The notes: a model not told the origin generated them from the letters alone. A DNA stretch of 64,000 nt from Eubacterium nodatum ATCC 33099 (GCA_000510425.1 AZKM01000008.1:62001-126000), one strand, 5' to 3'. Counted from the first letter of the stretch, positions 1 to 9,162 are shown. Program-made: numbers and translations.

Positions 1-933
1 GAGTTTTGTCATATTCAGTTCTCGGTCTCCTCGAACGAAGGCAGCTACATAGCCATCCTCTTTTCCCTCTTCATCATATTTAACAAACAGCAGAGCTTTA
101 ACGGTCTTTGCCTTATCAAGTCCTAAGAATTCTGCAACCTCTTCTATAGTCTTAGTGCCCGGAGTATTGACATCTTCCTTTGGAAGCATTTCAATTTCGG
201 TCTGAGGTGTGGCGTCAACACATTCAGCTCGTTCTACCGTTGCTGCCATCAGGCAATTTTCACAATAGACGATTTCACTTTCTCCCACCTCTGAAATTGC
301 AGTGAATTCGTGGGAGTTACTTCCGCCGATTGCACCGGTATCTGCCTCTACGGGTCTGCATGACAGACCGCAGCGTTTAAAAATCCTGTCATAGGCACCA
401 TACATAAGTTTATAGCTGTGATCCAGCCCCTTCTCGTCAATATCAAAGGAATAACAGTCTTTCATTATAAATTCTCTGCTCCTCATAAGCCCGAAGCGGG
501 GGCGAGCCTCATCTCTGTACTTTGTCTGTATCTGATAAAGCATTCTCGGCATCTGCCTGTAAGATGTAATATCACTTCTCACTATATCGGTGAAAATTTC
601 TTCGTGGGTGGGTCCGAGGCAAAACTCTCTGCCGTTTCTATCCTGAATACGCCAAAGCTCCGGACCGTAGGCGTTCCATCGTCCCGATTCCTCCCAGAAT
701 TCAGAGGGCTGAATGGCGGACATGTGTATTTCCTGTGCTCCTGAGCCGTCCATCTCCTCACGAATTATATTCTCTATTTTCCTTACGGATTTCCAGCCCA
801 GAGGCATAAATCCATATACTCCGGACACCAGCTTGCGAATCATGCCTGTTCTCAAAAGAAGAATATGACTCGGTATTTCCGCCTCATTCGGAACTTCACG
901 CAAGGTTTTTAAGTGCATTTGTGATAACTTCAT
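1..933 (-). CDS. proS: Prolyl-tRNA synthetase, N-terminal part (cut by window edge)
   Basis: Charges tRNA-Pro with proline in the cytoplasm. The reading frame is open from an ATG at 933 down to base 1, so 311 residues are visible and the C-terminal part lies outside. The start [15 protein letters not shown], the class II core around [18 protein letters not shown], and the motif [17 protein letters not shown] followed by the start of the editing (YbaK-like) insertion, are those of bacterial type ProS. A GGAGGAC ribosome site sits at 937-943. It follows ispF on the same strand after 74 bases, and probably shares its transcript. Identity is firm; the true length cannot be seen. Confidence 0.95.
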   Translation of the reverse strand, partial: MKLSQMHLKTLREVPNEAEIPSHILLLRTGMIRKLVSGVYGFMPLGWKSVRKIENIIREEMDGSGAQEIHMSAIQPSEFWEESGRWNAYGPELWRIQDRNGREFCLGPTHEEIFTDIVRSDITSYRQMPRMLYQIQTKYRDEARPRFGLMRSREFIMKDCYSFDIDEKGLDHSYKLMYGAYDRIFKRCGLSCRPVEADTGAIGGSNSHEFTAISEVGESEIVYCENCLMAATVERAECVDATPQTEIEMLPKEDVNTPGTKTIEEVAEFLGLDKAKTVKALLFVKYDEEGKEDGYVAAFVRGDRELNMTKL

Positions 934-1007
934 CTTGTCCTCCAATTACTTACTTGTAAAATTATTTCTTAATCATCTTTTTTCACTTGCGTCCTATTAA
1001 CGCATTA

Positions 1008-1481
1008 TTATTTTTCTTCTAAAAGGCACACCGCTTCAGCAGCAATACCTTCTCCTCTTCCTGTAAATCCCAGCTTTTCTGTCGTAGTGGCTTTGATATT
1101 GATAGTATTTTCAGCCTCTGCCAGTACCTGTACCAGCTTCCGTGTCATCTCGTCAATATACGGTCTGAGCCTCGGTTTCTGGCATATAACAGTTATATCG
1201 GCATTTGCAAGTCTGTAACCTCTCCCCTCAACCTCTGCCTTAACCTCTTTTAACAGTACAAGGCTTGATATTCCTTTATACTTTTCATCTGTATCGGGAA
1301 ACAGCTTTCCTATATCTCCAAGTCCGGCTGCCCCCAGCATGGCATCCATTAAGGCATGGGTCAAAACATCCGCATCTGAATGTCCCAAAAGACCTTTTTC
1401 ATAAGGAATTTCCACTCCTCCCAATATGAGCTTTCGTCCTTCAGCAAAAGCGTGAACATCAAAACCATGACCGATTCTCAT
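1008..1481 (-). CDS. ispF: 2-C-methyl-D-erythritol 2,4-cyclodiphosphate synthase
   Basis: Fifth step of the non-mevalonate (MEP) isoprenoid pathway: converts CDP-methylerythritol 2-phosphate to the 2,4-cyclodiphosphate with release of CMP. The 157-residue length is normal for the family. The N-terminal GHGFDVHAF carries the metal-binding Asp8 and His10, and [13 protein letters not shown] plus the C-terminal [20 protein letters not shown] are family signatures. Start ATG at 1481 has GGAGG five bases upstream. It lies between the YacL-like gene and proS on the same strand; in Bacillus the yacL-ispD-ispF order is similar, but ispD is not here. Confidence 0.96.
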   Translation of the reverse strand: MRIGHGFDVHAFAEGRKLILGGVEIPYEKGLLGHSDADVLTHALMDAMLGAAGLGDIGKLFPDTDEKYKGISSLVLLKEVKAEVEGRGYRLANADITVICQKPRLRPYIDEMTRKLVQVLAEAENTINIKATTTEKLGFTGRGEGIAAEAVCLLEEK

Positions 1482-1534
1482 AAAATCCTCCCATCCGTGC
1501 CTTTGCGGATTTCTAAATTTCTTATTTCATTCCG

Positions 1535-2650
1535 TCAAACATTTATCCTTCCAAAAATCATACGACCTGCGGAGGTCTGCAAAACGCTGGTAACGGTAAT
1601 CTTCGTGGTCTTGCCTATCATCTTTCGTCCATCTTCTGCAACAATCATTGTACCGTCATCCAAATATCCTATTGCCTGACTGTTGTCCTTTCCCTGTTTA
1701 ACCAGCTGAACCACCATTTCTTCTCCCGGCAAAACCACAGGTTTAAGACAGTTTGCCAGCTTGTTTATATTCAAAACTCCAACATCGTTTATTGCTGCAA
1801 CCTTGTTCAAGTTATAATCATTGGTAACTACCTTACCGTTCATTATCTGTGCCAGCTTCAGAAGTTTGACATCCACTTCGGGAATTTCCTTCAGTGATTT
1901 TTCTCCATCTGTGTTATAGACTTCAACACCGTATTCCGTCTGCATCTTCTTCAAAATGTCAAGACCTCGTCTTCCCCTTGTTCTCTTGAGGGAATCCGAT
2001 GAATCCGCAATATGTCTCAACTCCACCAAAACAAACTCCGGAATAACTATGGGACCTTCCAAAAAACCCGTGCTCATAATATCTGCAATTCTGCCGTCTA
2101 TTATAACACTGGTATCCAGTATTTTCGGAAATTCTCCCGTCTTTCTCTTCGTCTTTCCAATGCCTTTAACAATATTGGGTGGTTGTTTTCTGCTCTGCAA
2201 AACCGGAGCCAGAAGTTCTCCGCCTTTGCTTGTCGCCACGACTACTCCAATAAATCCGAAAAATACATATGCCATAATTGTTATAAGTGCCCCAAGATAA
2301 GAATGTGTTACAGTGCCTACCATCTGACCTACAAAAAAAGCAATGACAAATCCCATAACAAGCCCAATGAATCCCGCTAAAATTTTATTCACGGAAACAT
2401 CCTGCAAATCGCTTTCTATATTGATTGCCACTTTAAAACTCTGTCTGCCTAATGACGGTGCGAGCCTAAAGAAAATAATCGCGAAAAAAATTACAAAAAT
2501 AATAGCTACACCGGTTTGCTGACCACTTGTAAATATCTTATCTACATTGTTTCCGGACTTATTAAGTCCCAGGGCAATAAGCAGCCAAGCCAAATAACCG
2601 AAGGCACCACCAATCACTGTAATCAAGCCTCTCCCAAGTTTCTTCAACAT
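1535..2650 (-). CDS. PIN/TRAM domain membrane protein, YacL-like
   Basis: Predicted membrane-anchored PIN-domain nuclease of the YacL family. The first ~150 residues hold about four hydrophobic segments, then a PIN domain starts at KILDTSVIIDGRIADIM with acidic residues typical of the metal site, and a TRAM-like domain closes the protein (GEEMVVQLVKQGKD...AIGYLDDGTMIV). The frame is open further upstream to 2731, but the ATG at 2650 has a strong GGAGGAG ribosome site and gives 371 residues, close to the usual ~360, so I chose it. RNA or DNA substrate is not known from sequence. Neighbouring ispF supports the assignment. Confidence 0.9.
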   Translation of the reverse strand: MLKKLGRGLITVIGGAFGYLAWLLIALGLNKSGNNVDKIFTSGQQTGVAIIFVIFFAIIFFRLAPSLGRQSFKVAINIESDLQDVSVNKILAGFIGLVMGFVIAFFVGQMVGTVTHSYLGALITIMAYVFFGFIGVVVATSKGGELLAPVLQSRKQPPNIVKGIGKTKRKTGEFPKILDTSVIIDGRIADIMSTGFLEGPIVIPEFVLVELRHIADSSDSLKRTRGRRGLDILKKMQTEYGVEVYNTDGEKSLKEIPEVDVKLLKLAQIMNGKVVTNDYNLNKVAAINDVGVLNINKLANCLKPVVLPGEEMVVQLVKQGKDNSQAIGYLDDGTMIVAEDGRKMIGKTTKITVTSVLQTSAGRMIFGRINV

Positions 2651-2763
2651 AACTTTTCTCCTCCTCTCCTCCAAAATATTACGGGCATAAACACCCATAA
2701 TCAGTATAAGGTCTTTCAATGCCCTCGTCAAGTTATGTGCATAACAAATACAATGCAGCGAGC

Positions 2764-2799
2764 CAAAATAAAAGAGAGGATCTTTCTAATCCCCTCTTT
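2764..2799 (-). terminator. Rho-independent terminator after pepD
   Basis: Inverted repeat aaagagaggat (2771-2781) / atcccctcttt (2789-2799), one G-U pair, 7-base loop. Read on the minus strand the stem is followed by TTTTATTTT. It lies after the pepD stop and the duplicated 3' end and should end the peptide-utilisation operon. Confidence 0.75.
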
Positions 2800-2823
2800 G
2801 TGATTTGTCGCTTTATTATGATT

Positions 2824-2932
2824 CTTGGTAAAAGCCAAAATCTATTTACATGCCTCCAAAATCAGCTCTGAAAGCACCATCTTCTGCACCAAGCTTGGTA
2901 AAAGCCAGGATCTATTTGCATGCCTCCAAAAT
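2824..2932. repeat. Duplicated 3' end of pepD (two 39-base copies)
   Basis: Two direct copies of a 39-base segment, 2824-2862 and 2894-2932, period 70, 36 of 39 bases identical. The upstream copy (2894-2932) contains the last codons of pepD (ILEACK and stop). The second copy also encodes LILEACK followed by a stop, but lies one base out of frame beyond the real stop. It looks like a local duplication or the scar of a lost paralogous gene end. Confidence 0.8.
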
Positions 2933-4366
2933 GCCAAGCAGATACTTCCATGTTCTTCCCACCGAAGAAATCGAAAGTTTTTCATCAGTAGTATGAACAC
3001 CTTCCATATCAGGTCCGATAGAAACAGCATCGAACCTGCCGTCGTCCATCTTACCTGCAAACAATCCACATTCCAAACCTGCATGAATAGCTTCAACCTT
3101 TGGTTTTTTGCCGTATTGAGCTTTGTATACTTCTACACAAACCTCACGAAGTGCAGAATCTGCACGGTACTCCCAGCCCGGATATTCTCCGCTGTACTCC
3201 ACAGTTCCGCCCAAGGTCTTTGCCAGATTGTCAAGCTTGCTGCACAAATGCTTTCTTCTTGAATCGACAGCACTTCTCACTGCATAAAAAGCCGTCATCT
3301 TATCTTCAAGGGTGTTCAAAGCTCCTAGATTCAAGCTGGTTTCAACCAATCCTTCAATTTCCTTGCTCATGTGCTGAATCCCGTAAGGCGTATTTATCAG
3401 CCATGTTATGACCTTTGTTTTGCTCTTATCATCAAGCACTGAAACTTCCTGTTCTTCCCCAAGTTCAACACTCACCTTTATATCAGGATCAACTGCTTTA
3501 AGCTCATGTGCAAGAATGTCTTCTGCTCTTTTAATTTCAGTTTTCAGTTTATCGGCATCTGCCGCTGCAATTACAATCTCTGCATCCGTTTTCTTACAGA
3601 TTGCATTGTCCTTGCTTCCTCCATCTGCCTTTACCAATTTATATTCAACTACCTGAGCCAAATCATATAAAATTCTGCCCATTAGAATATTCGCATTTCC
3701 ATGTTCCTTATCGATTTCAATTCCCGAGTGTCCGCCTAAAAGACCGTTTACGCTTATATTAGCAACGATCCCTTTTGCTTTTTCTCTGGAAACGGGAATC
3801 ACTGCCTTGGCAGATACTCCGCCTGCACAGCTCACCGTGATAATTCCCTCCTCCTCAGAGTCAATGTTAATCATCTTACGAGCTTCGATTTTAGAAGCGT
3901 CTAAGGCAACTGCACCCAAAAGTCCCACTTCTTCATCAACTGTGAATACACAGTCAAGTTTAGGATGCTTGTATTCTTTTGAATCCAGCACTGCCAGTGC
4001 CATAGCCACTGCAATTCCGTCATCACCGCCAAGAGTGGTATCCTTTGCACGAAGCCAGTCCCCGTCAACATAAAGATCAAGACCATCTTTTGTCATATCT
4101 ATGTCACTTCCCGGTGTCTGCTCGCATACCATGTCAATATGTCCCTGAATCATCACCGGATCGGCATTTTCATAACCCGGAGAAGCAGGTTTACTGATAA
4201 CTACATTGTTAACCTCGTCCTGATAATATTCAAGACCTCTTTTCTTTGCAAAATCCACCAGATAATCACTAATCTCTTTTGTGTTGTATGAACCATGCGG
4301 AATTGAAGCGATTTTCTCAAAAAAACCAAATACCACCTTTGGTTCCAGATTTAATTTCCCATCCAT
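2912..4366 (-). CDS. pepD: Aminoacyl-histidine dipeptidase (PepD family, M20)
   Basis: Cytosolic zinc dipeptidase that splits Xaa-His and other dipeptides. It has 484 residues, the normal PepD size. Metal and catalytic motifs of the M20 family are visible: GHIDMVCE (near residue 75), LGGDDGIAVAMAL (near 118), DEEVGLLGA (near 145) and IHAGLECGLF near the C-terminus. Start ATG 4366 has AAGGAGAAACAGC before it. It is the last gene of a minus-strand run OPT transporter, PqqD-like protein, small membrane protein, pepD with gaps or overlaps below 20 bases, consistent with uptake and hydrolysis of peptides by one operon. Confidence 0.95.
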   Translation of the reverse strand: MDGKLNLEPKVVFGFFEKIASIPHGSYNTKEISDYLVDFAKKRGLEYYQDEVNNVVISKPASPGYENADPVMIQGHIDMVCEQTPGSDIDMTKDGLDLYVDGDWLRAKDTTLGGDDGIAVAMALAVLDSKEYKHPKLDCVFTVDEEVGLLGAVALDASKIEARKMINIDSEEEGIITVSCAGGVSAKAVIPVSREKAKGIVANISVNGLLGGHSGIEIDKEHGNANILMGRILYDLAQVVEYKLVKADGGSKDNAICKKTDAEIVIAAADADKLKTEIKRAEDILAHELKAVDPDIKVSVELGEEQEVSVLDDKSKTKVITWLINTPYGIQHMSKEIEGLVETSLNLGALNTLEDKMTAFYAVRSAVDSRRKHLCSKLDNLAKTLGGTVEYSGEYPGWEYRADSALREVCVEVYKAQYGKKPKVEAIHAGLECGLFAGKMDDGRFDAVSIGPDMEGVHTTDEKLSISSVGRTWKYLLGILEACK

Positions 4367-4380
4367 GCTGTTTCTCCTTG

Positions 4381-4746
4381 TTATTTCTCCTTCGCCGGAA
4401 GAGTATAAACCGTCTTCCCTTTCACTCTCATCTTCTGTATATGATTTCTTCTCAGCATATAGTCGATGAGCTTCTCCTGAAATTCTGCACCATTTGTAAT
4501 GACTGCAGTTTTTTGGGAATAGAATTCCTTTGCTTTAACTTCCTTTACCAAATGACCTATGCCATCTTCGGTAATAGTTTCGTGCTCTTTCAAGTATTTC
4601 ACTACCCGAAGAGCACCATTATTAAGAAGCATTTCGGTCAGGCGTTCGTTCTCAGTCACTTTTTTTCTCAGACCAATCATATATAAAATTGCAGTTACAA
4701 CCGCAAACAATAAAACTGTTATTATTAAAATTAAGGTGTGACTCAT
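4381..4746 (-). CDS. Small membrane-anchored protein of unknown function
   Basis: 121 residues. One N-terminal membrane segment (about residues 4-25), a charged stretch, then a soluble part of about 85 residues whose pattern (RVVKYLKEHETITEDGIGHLV ... LRRNHIQKMRVKGKTVYTL) could fold as a winged helix, though I do not recognise a named family. The ATG at 4746 has GAGGCGG upstream. It sits 13 bases after the PqqD-like gene and 14 bases before pepD, so it is almost surely co-transcribed with the peptide transporter operon. The winged-helix suggestion is inference only. Confidence 0.75.
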   Translation of the reverse strand: MSHTLILIITVLLFAVVTAILYMIGLRKKVTENERLTEMLLNNGALRVVKYLKEHETITEDGIGHLVKEVKAKEFYSQKTAVITNGAEFQEKLIDYMLRRNHIQKMRVKGKTVYTLPAKEK

Positions 4747-4759
4747 TTTTCCGCCTCGC

Positions 4760-5107
4760 CTACGATAACTCTATATACTTTACTTCTAATAAAACCTGAA
4801 TGAATCTAATCAGTCTCGGATAAAGAGGTTCGGCATCTTTTCCGAACTCCTCCTTTATCATTTCCCCTATATCGAAGAGATTTCTCTTTCCGTCGATGCA
4901 GAGCCATACAAAGCTGCCAAATTCATCAAGGTCAATATTGCTGACCTTGGGTGTGTTGAAAAACTTTTGAGCTATTTTATTATAAAATCCTTTGTTCTCC
5001 TGTGTTACGGTAACAAGACCATTGGTCTGTATCCAATCAAGATCCCTGCAAATTGCAGGGACCTTGTCCAGATAATTTTCCGTATTTATTTTTTTCTTCC
5101 TACGCAT
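4760..5107 (-). CDS. PqqD family protein (RiPP recognition element-like)
   Basis: About 115 residues from the ATG at 5107, which overlaps the end of the OPT gene (ATGCGTAG); the frame is open to 5179 but the upstream part is the OPT gene in another frame. The C-terminal half, from NIDLDEFGSFVWLCIDG through NLFDIGEMIKEEFG to the LIRFIQVLLEVKYIEL helix, matches the PqqD fold: a small winged helix-turn-helix that binds a peptide. PqqD proteins usually present precursor peptides to radical SAM enzymes, but no radical SAM gene or precursor is nearby. Translational coupling to a peptide transporter suggests a peptide-handling role. Domain call is good; function is open. Confidence 0.8.
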   Translation of the reverse strand: MRRKKKINTENYLDKVPAICRDLDWIQTNGLVTVTQENKGFYNKIAQKFFNTPKVSNIDLDEFGSFVWLCIDGKRNLFDIGEMIKEEFGKDAEPLYPRLIRFIQVLLEVKYIELS

Positions 5108-7025
5108 CGTATTTTGTAGCCTTCGGTTTTTTCTTAAGGCAAACATACAGCAGGGTTCCAACCAGTATTGCGAAAGCAATCAAAGAACCGATATTTCCTA
5201 AACTGTACTTTCCGGAGATGTCAATTGCTTCTCCAAGGGTTTTGCCGCCGCCGACTTTGATGATTGCAAATACCGCAAGAAGAATACCGACTATACCTTC
5301 ACCTGCAATCATACCTGATGAGTAGAGTACTCCGTTGCTGATAGCAGTGTCTCTTTCTTTTTCGTTTCCGAACTTTTTCTTTTCGATGAACAATTTCACG
5401 AAACCACCGATTACCAAAGGTACTGACAGGTGGATTGGCAGATATAGACCAATCGCAACCGGCAATACCGGAATTCTCAGGATTTCGATGATGATAGCGA
5501 AGAAAACTCCTACGAACACTAAAGTCCAAGGCAGGTTAGCATTCATAACCCCCTCGATAACTAATTTCATCAGCATAGCCTGTGGTGCAGGAAGATCTTT
5601 TCCTCCAAAGCCCCAAGCTGCGTTCAACAGATACAGAACTCCTGCGATAGCAAGACCTGATGCAACAGTACCGATAACTTCACCAATCTGCTGTTTATAA
5701 GGGCTTGCACCAACGATATAACCTGTCTTGAGGTCCTGAGACATATCCCCTGCCATAGCTGCAACGATACAAATTACTGTACCGATCATGATAGCTGTAA
5801 CCATACCTGAGGTTCCTGTAGTTCCGCTCATCTTCAAAAGCATTGTAGAGATAATCAGCGTTGCAATTGCCATCCCTGAAACAGGGTTGTTAGAACTTCC
5901 GACAAGCCCTACCATTCTCGATGAAACTGTTGCAAAGAAGAAACCGAATACGACAATAATCAGTGCACTGCCAAATCCCAGTGGAATTGTCGGTGTTCCA
6001 ACCAGAATAGCAACTACGAGAACCAACATGATTGCCAAATATTTTACATCAAGATCTTTGTTCTGGCGATTGATTGTAACCGCCGCTCCGCTTTTATCCC
6101 CCAAGTCTGTCATACTGTCTCTGAATGTACGAACAATCAAAGGCAGTGACTTAATCAGTGACATAATTCCACCTGCTGCCACTGCGCCTGCACCGATGTA
6201 ACGGATATAACTTCCCCATAGAGCCCATGTGTCCATGCTGCTGATAGGATCCTTTGACGGGAACATTACCATATCTCCACCGAATGCCTTAATTACAGGC
6301 ATGATGATGAACCATCCTGTTACAGCACCTGCTATCATGTATGAAGAAATTACAGGACCGCAAATGTACCCTACACCTGCAAGAGCCGGAAGTACATCCA
6401 CACCGATTCCCGATCCGTCATACTTCTTGAAAGCCCAGTCAGCTTCACTTGGGAACAATTTGACTCCATCAGCAATAAACTTGTAGAGAGCCGCAACACC
6501 CAGACCTGTAAATACTGTTGCCGCATCGGAACCGCCCTCTTCTCCTGCTACCAATACTTCGGCACAAGCTTTTCCTTCCGGATATGGAAGCACTCCGTGT
6601 TCCTTAACAATAAGGGCACTTCTCAACGGTACCATGAATACTACTCCAAGCAGACCGCCACTGATACAAACCAGTGCGATTGTCATGTACCCCGGAGGAG
6701 TACCTGCTCCTTCAGCTGCCCACATAAATACCGCCGGCAATGTGAAGATAGCACCTGCCGCTAAAGATTCTCCGGCAGAACCGATAGTCTGAACCATGTT
6801 GTTTTCTAAAATAGAATCTTTCTTTAAAATTACACGAATAATTCCCATTGAGATTACTGCAGCCGGAATCGATGCTGATACGGTCATTCCGACTCTTAAT
6901 CCCAGGTACGCATTGGCACCACCGAAGACGATGGCAAGAATCGCACCCATAATGATTGAGGTCGCTGTAAATTCCGGCAGAACTTTATCTGCAGGAACAA
7001 ACGGCTTAAATTCTTTCTCGTTCAT
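5100..7025 (-). CDS. OPT family oligopeptide transporter
   Basis: Proton-coupled importer of small peptides (or metal-chelate ligands) in the cytoplasmic membrane. 641 residues with about 15 hydrophobic segments. Typical OPT stretches are GAILAIVFGGANAYLGLR near the N-terminus, PYPEGKACAEVL, and SGTTGTSGMVTA. Start ATG 7025 is preferred over the one at 7040 because AAAGGAG lies five bases before it. It is the first gene of an operon with a PqqD-like protein, a small membrane protein and PepD dipeptidase, which supports peptides as substrate; siderophore-type substrates are known for other OPT branches. Confidence 0.95.
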   Translation of the reverse strand: MNEKEFKPFVPADKVLPEFTATSIIMGAILAIVFGGANAYLGLRVGMTVSASIPAAVISMGIIRVILKKDSILENNMVQTIGSAGESLAAGAIFTLPAVFMWAAEGAGTPPGYMTIALVCISGGLLGVVFMVPLRSALIVKEHGVLPYPEGKACAEVLVAGEEGGSDAATVFTGLGVAALYKFIADGVKLFPSEADWAFKKYDGSGIGVDVLPALAGVGYICGPVISSYMIAGAVTGWFIIMPVIKAFGGDMVMFPSKDPISSMDTWALWGSYIRYIGAGAVAAGGIMSLIKSLPLIVRTFRDSMTDLGDKSGAAVTINRQNKDLDVKYLAIMLVLVVAILVGTPTIPLGFGSALIIVVFGFFFATVSSRMVGLVGSSNNPVSGMAIATLIISTMLLKMSGTTGTSGMVTAIMIGTVICIVAAMAGDMSQDLKTGYIVGASPYKQQIGEVIGTVASGLAIAGVLYLLNAAWGFGGKDLPAPQAMLMKLVIEGVMNANLPWTLVFVGVFFAIIIEILRIPVLPVAIGLYLPIHLSVPLVIGGFVKLFIEKKKFGNEKERDTAISNGVLYSSGMIAGEGIVGILLAVFAIIKVGGGKTLGEAIDISGKYSLGNIGSLIAFAILVGTLLYVCLKKKPKATKYDA

Positions 7026-7076
7026 AAAAACTCCTTTCATGTAAACTCTTATAAGTTTTTCTTACCAATACAGTTT

Positions 7077-7104
7077 ATCATAGTATAGCGATAACATGCA
7101 ACAA
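7077..7104 (-). promoter_or_regulatory. Possible sigma-A promoter of the OPT operon
   Basis: On the minus strand TTGTTG (7099-7104), 16 bases, TATGAT (7077-7082), about 50 bases before the OPT start codon. The -35 box is a modest match, so this is a candidate only. Confidence 0.4.
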
Positions 7105-7140
7105 TAAAGAGGCTTTTTTATTATCTAATTCCTTTTAGAT

Positions 7141-7197
7141 GGCTAATTTCATTTTAGAACTTACCTTTAGGTGGCTAACTTAATTTTAGAACTTGCC
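7141..7197. repeat. Two 25-base direct repeats, resembling an IS21-family end
   Basis: Copies at 7141-7165 and 7173-7197 (period 32) agree at 22 of 25 bases, with the pattern GGCTAA..T.ATTTTAGAACTT.CC. IS21-type elements carry repeated blocks of this general form (GGCT-A-TTT-A--TTGCC) at their ends, so this may be what is left of one. No transposase is recognisable: a 60-codon frame at 7167-7349 (minus) shows no familiar motif. The rest of the 7026-7449 gap holds the OPT promoter region, a good ribosome-site-like GGGGGAGGTG on the minus strand near 7340 with no convincing gene, and the terminator at 7376-7422. Confidence 0.4.
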
Positions 7198-7375
7198 AAA
7201 AATAAACTCAGAAAAGCAATTTCACGAATATCTGTTTGAACCGTGAAGTAAGTTCTTACACCTTTTCTTGCAATGTGATAAAACAAATTATTTTGAAATA
7301 GGAAAACATCGTTTTTAACATTTCCAAAGAACTTTTTCACCTCCCCCATATTACATCTGCAACGAAAGTTTCCGC

Positions 7376-7422
7376 AAAAAAATAAAAAATAGTGTGACAG
7401 AACACTTTAATCCTGTCACACT
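7376..7422 (-). terminator. Rho-independent terminator after the repeat surface protein
   Basis: Perfect 10-base stem agtgtgacag (7391-7400) / ctgtcacact (7413-7422). On the minus strand it is followed by an almost pure T run (complement of 7376-7390). It begins 27 bases after the stop of the DUF285-type gene. Confidence 0.9.
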
Positions 7423-7449
7423 ACTGAAATACTTTATTCTATGGTAACT

Positions 7450-9086
7450 TTATCCGATGTAATTTCCTTTTACTACATGGCTTTCAGAAGAAACATCCTC
7501 TAGTATCTTATCCACCAGGGCTTCATCTACATAATCAAGCCTTATCTGACATCCATCATAAGTTGCAGCATCCTCAAAACAATCGCCACAACTATAGCCT
7601 TCATCATCATAGGTTACATTTGCTAATGTAGTTTCAATTCTTATTGTGCCTGTCATTGACTTGCAACATTTAAATGTGTAACCCATATCCTCTACGCTTG
7701 ACGGAATGGAGCTTGGACCTTTAATCAGTGATTCACAACCCTCAAATGTGCTATTCATATCCTTTACACCTGCCGGTATTTGGGGGGCTTGTTTTAATGA
7801 TTCACAACCCTCAAATGTGCTATCCATATTCTTTACACCTGCCGGTATTTCAGGGGCTTGCTCCAAAGACTTGCAATACATAAAGGTATGATTCATATTT
7901 TCTACACCTGATGGTATTTCAGGTGCTTGTTTTAATGATCTACAACCCTCAAATGTGCTATCCATATCCTTTACACCTGCCGGTATATTAGGGGCTTGTT
8001 TTAATGATTTGCACTCATAAAAGGTACTATTCATATCCTTTACACCTGCCGGTATTTGGGGGGCTTGTTTTAATGATCTACAACCACGAAAGGTTTCACC
8101 CATATTCTTTACACCCGATGGGATTTTGGGGGCTTGTTTTAATGATTTACAACCCCAAAATGTGCCATACATATTCTTTACACTTGCCGGTATTTGGGGG
8201 GCTTGTTTTAATGATGTACAACCCGCAAATGTGCTATCCATGCTCTTTACGCCTGCCGGTATTTGGGGGGCTTGTTTCAATGATTTACAACCCTCAAATG
8301 TGCTATCCATGCTCTTTACGCCTGCCGGTATTTTGGGGTTTTTTTCAATTTGCATAAGTCATAAAACCATCCGTCTATTGATTTTGGAGCAACCCCCTTC
8401 TTGATGGTCACCTTATCTATCGAGACATTATAATACCGATAATACCAAGGCATACCGTCATAATAGTTATCATCTTCAACATATCCCCTTGCGTACTGGG
8501 CATTACCTTTTCCCGATATGATTAACTCGCCATTGTTATACAAGGTGGCTTTCACATTCTTCTTTGCCTTTGCCGAGCCATATATGGTACTTTTGCTTCC
8601 ACAGCCTATATTCCATCTTTTTATTGCCTTTTTCGGTTTTACATAGGTGCCTTTGGCAGAGGATTTCTTACCATAGTATTTCTTCCCTGCATAAAGCTTA
8701 TATGCAGCAATCTTAAAATAATATTTACCCTTTTTGACTTGAGGGGTGGTGCATTTCAAAATGCTGCCTGCCGCCTTTGCTTCTTTCAGCTTTATATTCT
8801 TGATTGCCTTGTACTTACCCTTTTTATATTTCCTATAAACTACATAACCATCGGCATTTTTTACATGTTTCCATTTAAGCTGCACACTTTGTTTTATAAT
8901 ATAGCGAACAACTTCACCGGATTCACCATATTTATAGATAGGGATTTTTGTCTGTGATGCAGATTTGATTTTGACCTTACCCGGTGGTGTTTTCTTTGCT
9001 CCATAAACATCGGAGTCTAAAACTCCGACGAATGCAATGAAAAAAATCACACTGAGTATAAAAACAATTCTTCTTCTCTCAACTAA
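7450..9086 (-). pseudogene. Secreted BspA/DUF285-type repeat protein, split by a -1 frameshift
   Basis: Cell-surface or secreted protein. The first frame starts at ATG 9086 (AAGGAG upstream) with a signal peptide (VFILSVIFFIAFVGVLDSDVYG), a fibronectin III-like segment (LKWKHVKNADGYVVYRK...) and a linker leading to WFYDLCKLKKTPK. The second frame continues in the -1 frame with ten 23-residue DUF285 repeats of the form P-x-IPAGVKxMxSTFxGCxSLKQA and a Cys-rich tail ending at 7450. The junction is G-A7-C4 (minus strand; T7 at 8339-8345). One more A, or a -1 slip, joins both parts seamlessly. It may be a phase-variable gene, a slippage-read gene, a recent pseudogene or a sequencing error. DUF285 repeats are common in surface proteins of anaerobic host-associated bacteria. 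Confidence 0.85.
7645..8337 (-). repeat. Ten tandem 69-base coding repeats (DUF285 units)
   Basis: The second half of the surface protein gene is built from ten 23-codon units; the DNA copies are very alike (the words tttacacctgccggtattt and gggggcttgttttaatgat recur). Such arrays can expand and shrink by recombination. The last unit has one extra codon and is the most diverged. Confidence 0.9.
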
Positions 9087-9134
9087 CATTTTCTTCAACT
9101 CCTTTTTTCCTTTTTGCAATTCGTACTTTACTAA

Positions 9135-9162
9135 ATTGTATCATTTATCTAAAATATGTCAA
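9135..9162 (-). promoter_or_regulatory. Sigma-A promoter of the repeat surface protein
   Basis: On the minus strand TTGACA (9157-9162), 16 bases, TACAAT (9135-9140). Transcription would start near 9128, about 42 bases before the ATG at 9086. Near-consensus boxes make this a good call. Confidence 0.65.

Noticed and set aside
2842..3096. An 84-codon minus-strand frame overlapping the pepD end
   Set aside because: It is pepD in another frame that runs into the duplicated end; no independent ribosome site.
7167..7349. A 60-codon minus-strand frame with a ribosome-site-like start
   Set aside because: No recognisable motif and it overlaps the repeat remnant; kept only as part of the intergenic description.
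7645..8337. CRISPR-like array of regular repeats
   Set aside because: The 69-base units have no spacers and encode 23-residue DUF285 repeats in one open frame.
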